NCBI GenBank assembly: GCA_964423835.1
Contig: CAYRGJ010000005.1
Span: 62,001 to 126,000, forward strand
DNA length: 64,000 nucleotides
Direction of reading: 5' to 3'
Source: JAFGCL01 sp964423835
Lineage (GTDB): Bacteria > Chloroflexota > Dehalococcoidia > UBA2247 > RBG-13-53-26
How positions within the stretch are numbered: the stretch's first letter is position 1; the number at the start of each line of letters is the position of its first letter. Positions 1-8,700 of the stretch are shown here, in pieces. The translations under genes and the position numbers were made by a program. The notes beneath the pieces were generated by a model. The model ran no database searches. It was given only the letters and a program-made list of their open reading frames with translations, and was not told where the DNA came from.

Positions 1-564
1 GCGTTTCCCGAGATCGAATGGCTGTCTAGCGCATTCCCGCTGGCCTGGGACCGCAAGGGGCGGGGGGTAAAATGCGCACACCTCCCCGGGTTCAACAGGC
101 AGGCATTCTACCGAGGGCTCAACCTTCCGGGCATCGCGCGCGGTGCCCACGGCTTCATTCAACAGGAGTCAACCTTCTGGCGCAGATCGCTTTGGGACCG
201 GGCGGGGGGCCAGCTTGACGCCTCGCTGCGGCTGGCGGCGGATTTCGACCTCTGGGCTCGGTTCTGGCAGCACGCAGACCTGTACGCCGTGGATGTCCCC
301 CTCGCCGGCTTCCGCATGCACGACAATCAGAAGACCGCCAGGCAGTTTGCCCAGTACCTGGAGGAAGGACTGGCCGTCCTGAGGAAGCATGGCGGATCAC
401 CCTCTGGCAGAGTCAGCGCGGCGCTGCGGGGGCTGCTGACGCCGAGGCTGCCGGCACTGGCATGGCCCGCCGCGGTTGCACTTGGACTGGCATATCGCGG
501 CCGGCTGGTCACCCACATGGGCAGGGTTGAGAAATGGACTGTCACCCAAACACCCGTGTTCTGA
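1..564 (+). CDS. Glycosyltransferase family 2, C-terminal fragment (5' end outside window)
   Basis: Frame 1 is open from the first base to the TGA at 562-564, so the gene begins upstream of the window. The visible part reads as the end of a GT-A fold glycosyltransferase. A QQESTFWRRSLW segment precedes AADFDLWARFW, the usual acceptor-side ED/DFDLW block of GT2 enzymes, and AGFRMHDNQKT follows. The last 50 residues contain a hydrophobic alanine/leucine stretch that could rest on the membrane. The nucleotide-binding DxD half is not visible. It probably transfers a sugar in the same surface glycan pathway as the four genes that follow on this strand. Confidence 0.8.
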   Translation, partial: AFPEIEWLSSAFPLAWDRKGRGVKCAHLPGFNRQAFYRGLNLPGIARGAHGFIQQESTFWRRSLWDRAGGQLDASLRLAADFDLWARFWQHADLYAVDVPLAGFRMHDNQKTARQFAQYLEEGLAVLRKHGGSPSGRVSAALRGLLTPRLPALAWPAAVALGLAYRGRLVTHMGRVEKWTVTQTPVF

Positions 565-661
565 ATCACGTCAACTCCAGGCCAGCGCTGCTGGGACCTG
601 GCCGCGCTCCTGCCGTAGAAGCGGGTCCCTGTGAATCCCACGAGCAAAGGAGAACGGAGTC

Positions 662-1609
662 ATGATCCGACTCGAGACCAAACGTATCGTAGTCACCGGG
701 GGGGCCGGTTTTGTGGGCGCCAAAGTAGTCGCCCGGCTGCAACGTCAGGGCTGCCGGGACATATTCGTGCCGCGTAGCGCCCAGTACAATCTGGTGCATA
801 TGGAGGCAGTGAAGACACTGTACGCCGACGCTCGCCCGGACATCGTCATCCATCTGGCGGGCAGGGTGGGAGGCATCGGCGCCAACATGAAGAACCCGGC
901 CAGCTTCTTCTACGATAACCTGATGATGGGCGTGCAGCTCATGGAGCAGGCCAGACTATCCGGAGTGGAGAAGTTCGTGGCCATCGGTACCATCTGCGCC
1001 TACCCCAAGTTCGCCCAGGTCCCGTTCCGAGAAGATGACCTTTGGAGCGGCTACCCCGAGGAGACCAATGCCCCATACGGCCTGGCCAAGAAGATGCTCC
1101 TGGTGCAGTCCCAGGCCTACCGCCAGGAGTACGGTTTCAACTCCATCTACCTGCTTCCCGTCAACCTGTATGGTCCGGGGGAGAACTTCGATCTCGAGTC
1201 CTCCCACGTCATTCCGGCCCTGATCCGGAAGGTCATGGAAGCCAAGGACAGGGGCGACAGGCGAGTAGGCGCCTGGGGTACCGGCAAAGCCACCAGGGAG
1301 TTCCTCTACGTCGAAGATGCGGCCGAGGGAATCATCCTCGCTACGGAGAAATATGACAAGCCTGAACCGGTGAACCTCGGGGCCGGTTTCGAGATCTCCA
1401 TCCGCGAGCTCTATGAGATGGTGTGCGAACTGGTGGGGTTCGACGGGGCAGTGGAGTGGGACGCCTCCAGGCCGGACGGCCAGCCGCGAAGGTGCCTGGA
1501 CACCAGCCGGGCCAAGAGAGAATTCGGCTTCGAGGCCAGCGTGGCTTTTAGAGAAGGTCTGAAGAGAACCATCGAATGGTACCGTACTGTCAGAGGAAGC
1601 GTTACATGA
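662..1609 (+). CDS. fcl: NAD-dependent epimerase/dehydratase, GDP-L-fucose synthase-like
   Basis: This is a 315-residue short-chain dehydrogenase (SDR) with the N-terminal Rossmann motif TGGAGFVGAKV. The segments HLAGRVGGIGANMKNPA, GTICAYPK (catalytic Thr/Cys region) and YGLAKKM (the Tyr-x3-Lys pair) are typical of GDP-L-fucose synthase. That enzyme turns GDP-4-keto-6-deoxymannose into GDP-L-fucose. The length fits the family. The ATG at 662 has AAGGAG about 10 bases upstream. No GDP-mannose dehydratase lies in the window, so the substrate is inferred; a related 4-keto-sugar epimerase/reductase remains possible. The stop overlaps the next start (ATGA), showing translational coupling. Confidence 0.82.
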   Translation: MIRLETKRIVVTGGAGFVGAKVVARLQRQGCRDIFVPRSAQYNLVHMEAVKTLYADARPDIVIHLAGRVGGIGANMKNPASFFYDNLMMGVQLMEQARLSGVEKFVAIGTICAYPKFAQVPFREDDLWSGYPEETNAPYGLAKKMLLVQSQAYRQEYGFNSIYLLPVNLYGPGENFDLESSHVIPALIRKVMEAKDRGDRRVGAWGTGKATREFLYVEDAAEGIILATEKYDKPEPVNLGAGFEISIRELYEMVCELVGFDGAVEWDASRPDGQPRRCLDTSRAKREFGFEASVAFREGLKRTIEWYRTVRGSVT

Positions 1610-2319
1610 GAGATGCGCCCGCGGCGGTGCTTGGACGTCTGATTGGACCCTATGCAGCGCCGATCAGAAGATGCATCCGGCTAGCCCGCAACCGCCTCGC
1701 GAGCAAGAGAAGGATCATCGGCGAAGGCAATGCGCTGCGCTGCACCGGCGTCACGCTCTCCAAGATAGAGTCTGACATCGAGGGGAACCGTAACTCCATA
1801 GACATCGCTGAAGGATGCTTCTTGCACGGTCTGCGATTCCACATGCGCGGTTCAAATCACCGCGTCGTCATCGGTAGGGATTGCGGTTTCCACCGCGGAG
1901 GCCTCATTTGGTTCGAGGACCATAGCTGCAAGCTGGAGGTGGGGGACAATACAACCGTCGAGGACGCACACATAGCCCTCACGGAGCCGGGGTCTTCCAT
2001 TACTATCGGAAACGACTGCATGCTGGCGTTCGATGTAGACATCAGGTGTGGTGACTCTCACTCCATCCTCGATCTTGCGTCCGGCGAACGCATCAACTAT
2101 GCTAGGGACATCGTAATCGGTGACCATGTTTGGATCGCCGCGCATGTCCAAATACTCAAGGGGGTCCGCATCGGCAGCAACAGCATTGTGGCCATCGGAA
2201 GCGTGGTGACTGGGGACATACCCCCGAACTGTGTCGCTGCTGGCATCCCGGCCAGGGTAGTCAGGAACGCTGTCACCTGGGACCGTCGCCGACTATATCA
2301 ACGCGCTGGGGCGGGCTGA
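1606..2319 (+). CDS. Hexapeptide-repeat acyltransferase (left-handed beta-helix)
   Basis: I start the gene at the ATG at 1606, which overlaps the previous stop and has GAGG upstream; an upstream in-frame ATG at 1576 lies inside fcl. The 237-residue protein carries [LIV]-G-x4 hexad repeats (IGRDCGFH, VGDNTTVED, IGNDCML, IGDHVWI, IGSNSIVAIGSVV) and ends in the IPPNCVAAGIPARVVR cap typical of sugar O-acetyltransferases. The likely acyl donor is acetyl-CoA. The acceptor, probably a hydroxyl or amino group on the surface glycan, cannot be read from sequence. It overlaps the next gene by one base (TGATG). Confidence 0.85.
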   Translation: MRDAPAAVLGRLIGPYAAPIRRCIRLARNRLASKRRIIGEGNALRCTGVTLSKIESDIEGNRNSIDIAEGCFLHGLRFHMRGSNHRVVIGRDCGFHRGGLIWFEDHSCKLEVGDNTTVEDAHIALTEPGSSITIGNDCMLAFDVDIRCGDSHSILDLASGERINYARDIVIGDHVWIAAHVQILKGVRIGSNSIVAIGSVVTGDIPPNCVAAGIPARVVRNAVTWDRRRLYQRAGAG

Positions 2320-3269
2320 TGCGCTGCCCCACCGTTTCAGACCTTCCATCAGCACCTCCCGGCAAGGAAGGCTGGCCATGGACAGAACAGAGTCAGCCGC
2401 TATCGGAAGTCATGCCAGGCGGCACACCATGGCCCAAGATAAGCATCGTCACCCCCAGCTACAATCAGGCGAACTTCATCGAACAGACCATACGCTCCGT
2501 CCTGCTTCAAGGATACCCGAACCTGGAGTACCGCATCATGGATGGCGGCTCCACAGATGGCTCCGTCGAGGTCATCCGCAAGTATGAGAGATGGCTTTCC
2601 TCCTGGGTATCCGAGAGTGACAGAGGGCAGAGCCACGCCATAAACAAGGGGTTCCAACGAACCGACGGCGACATACTCAATTGGCTGAACTCGGATGACT
2701 ACCTGTTGCCGGGTGCTCTGGATCATGTAGCCGCGGCCCGGACCGCCCAACCCCAAGCTGGCGCTTGGTGCGGCGCCTGCCTCATCGTAGATCTGCTAAG
2801 CAAAGGCCGTCAGACGCAGAGTGTTCACCGGCCCAGGCGCCTGGACATCGAGGGCATCGCCGACTGGGGCAAGAACTACTTCTTACAGCCTGGCTGTTTC
2901 TTCTCGCGCAGTGCATGGGAGAGGTGCGGCCCCCTCGAGGAGGACCTGCACTACGTGATGGACTTCGATCTGTGGCTGAAGATAGCTCGCTTTGCCGGCC
3001 TGTGCGCCATGGATCATGTTCTGGCTGCCGCTAATATCCACGGGGAGGCCAAGACGAGAAGCCAGAACGCAGGCTGCGTGTACGCCGAGCAGTGTCAGGT
3101 GCAGTTCCGTCACGGCTGCGAGCGCTTCGCCATGGCCGACATAGTTGAACGCTGGGACCGCTACATGGAAGCGGTAGCGGCCCTCCAACAGATTCGTCGT
3201 CTCCCCTTCTTTCTCCGACCGGCGTCCGCGCTGCTGCAAGCCGTGAGGCGGGCGCGGGCCCACAAATAG
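2319..3269 (+). CDS. Glycosyltransferase family 2
   Basis: The frame is open further upstream, but the ATG at 2319 overlaps the preceding stop (TGATG) and is the natural start, giving 316 residues. The GT-A fold is clear: KISIVTPSYNQANFIEQ at the N-terminus, a DGGSTDGS nucleotide loop, then LNWLNSDDYL with the metal-binding DD, and YVMDFDLWLKIA as the acceptor-side block. A 35-residue leader rich in Pro and Ser precedes the domain. It acts with the neighbouring GT4 and acyltransferase genes in glycan assembly. Donor and acceptor sugars are unknown. Confidence 0.88.
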   Translation: MRCPTVSDLPSAPPGKEGWPWTEQSQPLSEVMPGGTPWPKISIVTPSYNQANFIEQTIRSVLLQGYPNLEYRIMDGGSTDGSVEVIRKYERWLSSWVSESDRGQSHAINKGFQRTDGDILNWLNSDDYLLPGALDHVAAARTAQPQAGAWCGACLIVDLLSKGRQTQSVHRPRRLDIEGIADWGKNYFLQPGCFFSRSAWERCGPLEEDLHYVMDFDLWLKIARFAGLCAMDHVLAAANIHGEAKTRSQNAGCVYAEQCQVQFRHGCERFAMADIVERWDRYMEAVAALQQIRRLPFFLRPASALLQAVRRARAHK

Positions 3270-3289
3270 CGCGGAGGTGACCGACAGAC

Positions 3290-4510
3290 TTGCGAATACT
3301 CTTCGTAGCACTTGGCGAGAGCCCTCACGTCTCCCGTTGGGTTGCCCAATTGGCTGATCTCGGGTGGGACATACATCTGTTTCCAATACAGGGCGCCCCG
3401 CTCCACCCAGGTTTCCGGAATATCACGGTACATGATTTCCTGTATTCCCGCACACCTGACCTGGGGCCAGGGATCCGCTTCCGTGGTGTGCCGTGGCCTC
3501 CTGGTCCTGCGGGGCTGAGGTTCGTGGTACGCCAGGGCATCGAACTGAAGCCAAGATGGTTTCCCTGGGTCCAAAGCGCGGCCCGCTTGGTCAGGACGAT
3601 CCGCCACGTGAAACCGGATATTGTCCACTCGTTGGAGATATTCACGGCCGGATCCACGACTCTCGACGCCAAGAGGCGCATCACCGGGGGTTTCCCGACC
3701 TGGATCGCCACGAACTGGGGACACGACATACAATTCTTCGGCCGGCTCGACGCTTACAGGGAAAAGATACGGGCCGTACTCGCAGAGTGTGACTTCTACT
3801 CAGCCGAGTGCTACCGCGACATCAGGCTCGCAGAACAGATGGGCATCAAGGGCGAGAAACTGCCGGTCCTCCCCAACTGCGGCGGCTTCGATCTAGCGAA
3901 GTGCGCGGGTCTGCGCCAGCCCGGGCCAACATCCCAGCGACGTCTCATTCTTTTGAAGGGACATCAGGACTGGCACGGGCGAGCTCTTTTCGCGCTGCGG
4001 GCTATAGAACTCTGCGCTGCTGAGCTTCAAGGCTACCGGATTGCTCTGTACTCGGCAAGCACAGATGTGAGAATGACAGCAGAGCTGCTGTCAAAGTCCA
4101 CCGGCATCCGGATTGACCCAATTCCCTGGTGCTCGCACGAAGAGATGCTGCGGCTGCACGGCCAGGCCCGGATCCACATCGGCGTCAACATAACGGATGG
4201 AATCAGCATCTCGGTCCTTGAGGCAATGGTCATGGGTGCCTTCCCTATTCAATCATGTACCGCCTGCGCCGATGAGTGGATCACACCGGGCGTCACGGGA
4301 CTCATCGTACCTCCGGAAGACCCTCAGGCTATTGCTGAGGCGATACGGTCGGCTGTTGCCGACGACGCTCTCGTCGACAAGGCCGCTAAGGCAAACGAGT
4401 TGCTCGCCGCGCAGCGCCTGGACGAGAGGCTTGTGCGCCCAAAGGTGATAGCTATGTACGAGGGGGTCGCGGCTGCCGGCCGTGCCGGGCGCGGCCACAA
4501 GGAGCGTTGA
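3290..4510 (+). CDS. Glycosyltransferase family 4 (GT-B fold)
   Basis: The start is a TTG at 3290 preceded by GGAGGTGA at good spacing; no ATG fits as well. The 406 residues have the two-Rossmann GT-B architecture. The N-terminus reads MRILFVALGESPHVSRWV. The C-terminal half carries the donor-site stretch DGISISVLEAMVMGAFPI, the GT4 E-x7-E-like region, then GLIVPPEDPQAIAEAI. It is the last gene of the plus-strand glycan operon and converges on the wecB-like gene across a 136-bp gap. The acceptor-binding half is divergent, so the sugar specificity cannot be named. Confidence 0.85.
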   Translation: MRILFVALGESPHVSRWVAQLADLGWDIHLFPIQGAPLHPGFRNITVHDFLYSRTPDLGPGIRFRGVPWPPGPAGLRFVVRQGIELKPRWFPWVQSAARLVRTIRHVKPDIVHSLEIFTAGSTTLDAKRRITGGFPTWIATNWGHDIQFFGRLDAYREKIRAVLAECDFYSAECYRDIRLAEQMGIKGEKLPVLPNCGGFDLAKCAGLRQPGPTSQRRLILLKGHQDWHGRALFALRAIELCAAELQGYRIALYSASTDVRMTAELLSKSTGIRIDPIPWCSHEEMLRLHGQARIHIGVNITDGISISVLEAMVMGAFPIQSCTACADEWITPGVTGLIVPPEDPQAIAEAIRSAVADDALVDKAAKANELLAAQRLDERLVRPKVIAMYEGVAAAGRAGRGHKER

Positions 4511-4646
4511 CGCATCGCCCACGCCCCTTGTCTGCAGCGGATGCTGTAGTGTCAGACATACCGGCAATGCCGGACTCCGGGGATAGCCTCCGCCGGAAGA
4601 CCAGCCCGAGGCTAGTCAGCCGCGGGCCCTCCGGGACCATCCCGGC

Positions 4647-5750
4647 CTAACCCCTGCCCGCTAGATTCGCACCGGCATAACCCAGCACGATCTTGACCAC
4701 GATGTCGGAAACGTGTTCTTCCAGGTACTCCCGCGGCACGGTCCACAGGGGCTTCTGGCCCAGGACCGTGCGCACGCACTGCTGAATCGATCGCGGGTCG
4801 GCGCCGCTCAGGATGTTGCTGCCGCATTCGATGGTCTCCGGCCGCTCAGTCACGTCACGGAGAGTGACATTGGGCACCCGGAAGATGCAGCACTCCTCCT
4901 GCACTGTGCCGCTGTCGCTCAACACGCAGAAGGCGTTCTTCTCCAGCCAGATGAAGTCAAAAAAGCCGAACGGCTCGTGGAGCCGGACCTGATTGTTGGA
5001 GAAGAGCACGCCGAATCTCTGCATCCGGTTCTGAGTTCGCGGATGCACGCTGCAGATCACCGGTAGATGGTGCTCCTGCTGCAGCAACTCAAGGGCCTCA
5101 GTCAGCGAGCGAAGGCGCTGCTCGACGTCCACGTTTTCCTCACGGTGCATGGTCACCAGGAAGTACTTCCCCGGGGCCACGCCCAGTCTCTGGAGCACAT
5201 CCGACTGCCGGATGGCGGAGTCGTGGTGCTGTATCACCTCCAGGATAGGATTGCCGGTCACGAATATGCGGTGTCCCTCAAAGCCCTCCCGCCGGAGGTT
5301 GGCCCGGCTGCGCTCCGTGTAGGGCATGAGGAAATCGCTGCTGTGATCGATAACGCGGCGGTTCACCTCTTCCGGAACACGGTCATCGTAGCAGCGGTTC
5401 CCTGCCTCCATGTGGTAGACCTGAATTCCCAGGCGCTTGGCGACCAACGCTCCCAGGCTGCTGTTGGTGTCCCCCAGGAACAGCACCCTCTCTGGCTTCT
5501 CGTCGAGCATGACCCGCTCAGTGGCCGAGATGATCTTCCCGATCTGCTCACCGAAGGTCTCACCGCGCACCCCCAGGAAATGGTTCGGCGGGCGCACCCC
5601 CAGCTCCTGGAAGAAGACGTCATTGAGCTTCACGTCATAGTTCTGGCCGGTGTGCACCACAATGTGCTCGCAGAGTCCGTCCAGCTTCCCTAGGATCCGG
5701 CTCAGGCGGATGATCTCCGGGCGCGTGCCCAGTACGGTCATGACCTTCAT
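4647..5750 (-). CDS. wecB: UDP-N-acetylglucosamine 2-epimerase family (CapG/FnlC-like)
   Basis: This 367-residue GT-B-like epimerase opens with MTVLGTRPEIIRLS and carries the family blocks HTGQNYD, GDTNSSL, HMEAGNR, VPEEVNRRVIDHSSD, VTMHREENVD and SDSGTVQEE. WecB enzymes invert C2 of UDP-GlcNAc. Lying directly downstream of CapE-like and RmlD/CapF-like genes, it is more likely the CapG/FnlC type, which makes UDP-L-FucNAc in the last step of that route. The product assignment rests on neighbourhood. It is the last gene of the minus-strand operon. Confidence 0.85.
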   Translation of the reverse strand: MKVMTVLGTRPEIIRLSRILGKLDGLCEHIVVHTGQNYDVKLNDVFFQELGVRPPNHFLGVRGETFGEQIGKIISATERVMLDEKPERVLFLGDTNSSLGALVAKRLGIQVYHMEAGNRCYDDRVPEEVNRRVIDHSSDFLMPYTERSRANLRREGFEGHRIFVTGNPILEVIQHHDSAIRQSDVLQRLGVAPGKYFLVTMHREENVDVEQRLRSLTEALELLQQEHHLPVICSVHPRTQNRMQRFGVLFSNNQVRLHEPFGFFDFIWLEKNAFCVLSDSGTVQEECCIFRVPNVTLRDVTERPETIECGSNILSGADPRSIQQCVRTVLGQKPLWTVPREYLEEHVSDIVVKIVLGYAGANLAGRG

Positions 5751-5820
5751 TTCGACACCCCTCCTGCGGCCTCACCCGCCTGGCTACGCGTCGCGGCACA
5801 AGGGGCTGTCACCGTGCCCC

Positions 5821-6891
5821 TCACGCCAGCATTTCCCCGTTGAAGGAGTCGCGGTCCTCTACTCTGAGCCGGTGCTTCTTTAGCAGGGCCGGCAGGGCCG
5901 CCTTCTCCATCACGTTGTCCGCCGAGCTGAACTCCCGGGCCAGATGCTCTGTCTCTTCTCCAGCGGCCCGCAACTCCGGCAGCATGGGCAGCACTACATA
6001 GTGGTCACCCCTGGCAATGGTGCGGTAGGCCTCCTCCTCGGAAACCAGGATCTCGTGCACCTTCTCCCCGGGACGGATGCCCGTAATGGTGGTCTTGATG
6101 GGCCGGCCGCCGATGAGCGCCTCGGCCAGGTCCACAACGCGGGCCGACGGCACCCGGGGGATGTACATCTCGCCGCGGCGCGCGCCCCGCAGCGCCGCAA
6201 AGACCGTATCCACCGCCTGGTCCAGGCTGAGGAGGAAACGGGTCATGTCCGCCGTAGTTATGGTTACCGGGCCGCCATTGTGAATCTGCTCATGAAACAG
6301 TGGGATCACCGATCCGCGCGAAGCCAGGACGTTGCCATAGCGAACGCAGATGAAATGCGTGTCCGGGCAGTCAAGGTTGCCGGCGATGAACACCCGCTCC
6401 TGGATGGCCTTGGTCATGCCCATGACGTTGACCGGCTTGCAGGCTTTGTCCGTGGAAATGCCTATCACGGTCTGCACGGGCAAGTGATTCTCCCTGATGG
6501 CCCGTATGATGTTCTCCGGGCCTCCGATGTTGGTCTGCACCGCCTCGTAAGGGAAGTACTCACAGGTGGGCACCTGCTTTAACGCCGCGGCATTGAAGAC
6601 CACGTCGGCATTGCGCAGCACGCCGCTCACCCGGTGGTAGTCGCGGACATCGCCAATCTGGAACTGAAGCAGCTGCTGGAAGTTGCGGTATATTACCTCG
6701 TCGGTGGCCCGGGCGCGGCTCTGGTAGGAGAGCCGCATCTCATGCTGCTTGGCTTCATCGCGGGAAAAGACGGTTATGCTGGCCGGTGTTCCCAGCTCGC
6801 CCGACAGCAGGCGGCGCACCAACACCTTTCCCAGCGAACCGGTGCCTCCCGTCACCACCACCCTCTTGCTGCTCAGGAGACTATCCGGCAT
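5821..6891 (-). CDS. capE: UDP-GlcNAc 4,6-dehydratase/5-epimerase, CapE/FnlA-like
   Basis: This is a 356-residue extended SDR with the NAD(P) motif VVVTGGTGSLGKVL. AAALKQVPTCEYFP follows, then STDKACKPVNVMGMTKA. The last block has Met in place of the usual catalytic Tyr before the x3-Lys, as in the inverting CapE/FlaA1-type dehydratases. These start UDP-L-FucNAc or pseudaminic acid synthesis from UDP-GlcNAc. The flanking 2-epimerase and RmlD-like reductase favour the FucNAc route. It overlaps the upstream reductase gene by 11 bases. Confidence 0.85.
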   Translation of the reverse strand: MPDSLLSSKRVVVTGGTGSLGKVLVRRLLSGELGTPASITVFSRDEAKQHEMRLSYQSRARATDEVIYRNFQQLLQFQIGDVRDYHRVSGVLRNADVVFNAAALKQVPTCEYFPYEAVQTNIGGPENIIRAIRENHLPVQTVIGISTDKACKPVNVMGMTKAIQERVFIAGNLDCPDTHFICVRYGNVLASRGSVIPLFHEQIHNGGPVTITTADMTRFLLSLDQAVDTVFAALRGARRGEMYIPRVPSARVVDLAEALIGGRPIKTTITGIRPGEKVHEILVSEEEAYRTIARGDHYVVLPMLPELRAAGEETEHLAREFSSADNVMEKAALPALLKKHRLRVEDRDSFNGEMLA

Positions 6892-7765
6892 GGCCCCTCC
6901 TCAGTTCCGAATATGGTGTGGCATCTCGGTACATCTCCCTGACCATCTCAGGCCAGCCCGGCGCGGTGAATCCGGTGGCCTGGCGGAACCGGCCGCCATT
7001 CAGGCTGCGGTCGGAGAGCACCGTCTCGTCAGGCCGGATCTCGATGCGGAGCCCATAGACCTCCTTGACCAGCGAGAGCAGGTCGAACTTGCTTATGGGC
7101 TCCGATGCCACGTGGTACAGGCCGTTGAGGTCCGGGTGCCTGGCGATGACCTCTGATATGATGCGGGCCAGGGCGATAGTGGTAAACCCGCTGAAGATGG
7201 CGCGGCGGTAGCCGCTCACTTCCTTTCCATCCTGCGCCAGGAACCACTCCACCAGCCCGAAGGAGGTCTGCGGCTCCCGCCCTATCATCGAGGTCCTCAG
7301 GGTGAGACAGCCGGCGCCTTCCACCTCGCCCAGGAGCTTGCTGCGCCCGTACAGGTCCTCGGGATCAGGCATGTCGCTTTCTGAATACGCTCCTTTTCGT
7401 CCGGAGAAGACGCAATCGGTGCTGATGTGGATCAGCCGTATGCGGCGTTGTTGGCACTCGCGGGCCAGGCGTTGCGGGAACAGCGAGTTCACCGTGATGC
7501 TGGCCACCGGATCCCTGGCGGCCTCCGCCTGCTTGACGATGCCGATGCAGTTCACCACCACCTCGGGCCGGACCGACTCGATGGCCCCGGCCACGGTGCC
7601 GAAGTCCTCAGCCGACACATGACCAATCGCACGTCCAGCACCGACAAAGGGCGCCGTACTCCCGGCGGCACGCCGGACTGTGGCATACACATCCCATGCG
7701 CCAGCAAGGACCTGGCAGACCTTGTGGCCCAGCATTCCGGTCGCGCCCAGGACGAGTACTCTCAT
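6881..7765 (-). CDS. RmlD-like sugar-nucleotide reductase (possible CapF/FnlB role)
   Basis: The 294-residue SDR begins MRVLVLGATGMLGHKV. It contains NCIGIVKQ, ISTDCVFSG and YGRSKLLGE (catalytic Tyr-x3-Lys), the pattern of dTDP-4-keto-rhamnose reductases. CapF proteins carry an extra cupin domain; this one ends near 294 residues, so it has only the reductase part. Between the CapE-like gene and a GT2 it most likely reduces the 4-keto intermediate on the way to UDP-L-FucNAc. No rmlA/B/C genes are near, which makes a rhamnose role less likely. It overlaps the upstream GT2 gene by 4 bases. Confidence 0.8.
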   Translation of the reverse strand: MRVLVLGATGMLGHKVCQVLAGAWDVYATVRRAAGSTAPFVGAGRAIGHVSAEDFGTVAGAIESVRPEVVVNCIGIVKQAEAARDPVASITVNSLFPQRLARECQQRRIRLIHISTDCVFSGRKGAYSESDMPDPEDLYGRSKLLGEVEGAGCLTLRTSMIGREPQTSFGLVEWFLAQDGKEVSGYRRAIFSGFTTIALARIISEVIARHPDLNGLYHVASEPISKFDLLSLVKEVYGLRIEIRPDETVLSDRSLNGGRFRQATGFTAPGWPEMVREMYRDATPYSELRRGHAG

Positions 7766-8700
7766 AGATCAGCCCCCTCCCGACCTGCTACCCGACGGAC
7801 TGCGGCGCGAATCGGGTAGGCAAGCACCTCAAGCAGCAGACTCAGCGGCCAGGCGATTATGGCACTAACCAGATACGACATCAACTGCACCGGTTTCTTC
7901 AAACGCCAGTAGCTATAGGCGATATCAAGATAAGAGTAGGATTCGAGCTTCCGCCTGACTGTCCAGGGCAAGTCCGAATCCTTTCTTATGATGCACCTGA
8001 CAACGTGGAGTTGCGCTGAGATCTGGGCCCGGCGATCGTCCGCCGTATTCGACGCATGAACTCTCACCCTGGTCAGCCTTTCATCGATGCCGAGGACCGG
8101 CGCCCGGCGTGCTATCTCAGCCCAGAGCGCGATGTCCTCGCCGACATTCAGCGACTCATCGAACCTGAACCCCTGGTCGAGTATCTCTTTGCGCACCATC
8201 ACCGTTGGCGTGGCTATAGGACAGCGGCGCAGGATCCCCGGATAGACAGCCCCAGTGAATCTGCCGGAGGCCACCAGGCCGATGTCCATTCCGTCAGGAC
8301 TCATGCGCACATATGAGGTGTGTGACATCAGGCAGTCGTGATCGACCTGCAGCAAGGCAACCTGCCGCTCCAGCTTGATGGGCATGAAGACGTCATCAGC
8401 ATCAAGGAAGGCAATGAGAGGGCCGCGCGCCATGGCAATGCCATGGTTCCTGGCGGCCGATCGTCCTTTGTGGTCCTGTCTCGCGTAACGGATGCGTACG
8501 TCTTCAAGCTCGAGCCGAGACACGTCCGGATCATCCGATCCATCGTCTATCAGCAGTAGCTCGAAGTCCTCCCACGTCTGGCCCAGGACGCTCTTGATGG
8601 ATTCGCGCAGCCAATCTATGCGGTTATGGAACGGAACGATCACGCTTACCATCGGGCGGGATGCTGGAGTCACGCGCGCGATGTCGTTGCTGCCAGTCAT
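7762..8700 (-). CDS. Glycosyltransferase family 2
   Basis: The 312-residue GT-A enzyme has VSVIVPFHNRIDWL at the N-terminus, LLIDDGSDD in the nucleotide loop and AFLDADDVF as the DxD block, followed by NVGEDIALWAEIA. The C-terminus has a hydrophobic stretch (LVSAIIAWPLSLLLEVLAY) that probably anchors it to the inner face of the membrane. It overlaps both neighbours by 4 bases, as expected for a translationally coupled operon. Sugar specificity is unknown. Confidence 0.88.
   Translation of the reverse strand: MTGSNDIARVTPASRPMVSVIVPFHNRIDWLRESIKSVLGQTWEDFELLLIDDGSDDPDVSRLELEDVRIRYARQDHKGRSAARNHGIAMARGPLIAFLDADDVFMPIKLERQVALLQVDHDCLMSHTSYVRMSPDGMDIGLVASGRFTGAVYPGILRRCPIATPTVMVRKEILDQGFRFDESLNVGEDIALWAEIARRAPVLGIDERLTRVRVHASNTADDRRAQISAQLHVVRCIIRKDSDLPWTVRRKLESYSYLDIAYSYWRLKKPVQLMSYLVSAIIAWPLSLLLEVLAYPIRAAVRRVAGREGADL

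Noticed and set aside
5067..5693. Open frame of 208 codons opposite wecB
   Set aside because: It is a mirror of the epimerase gene with no start site.
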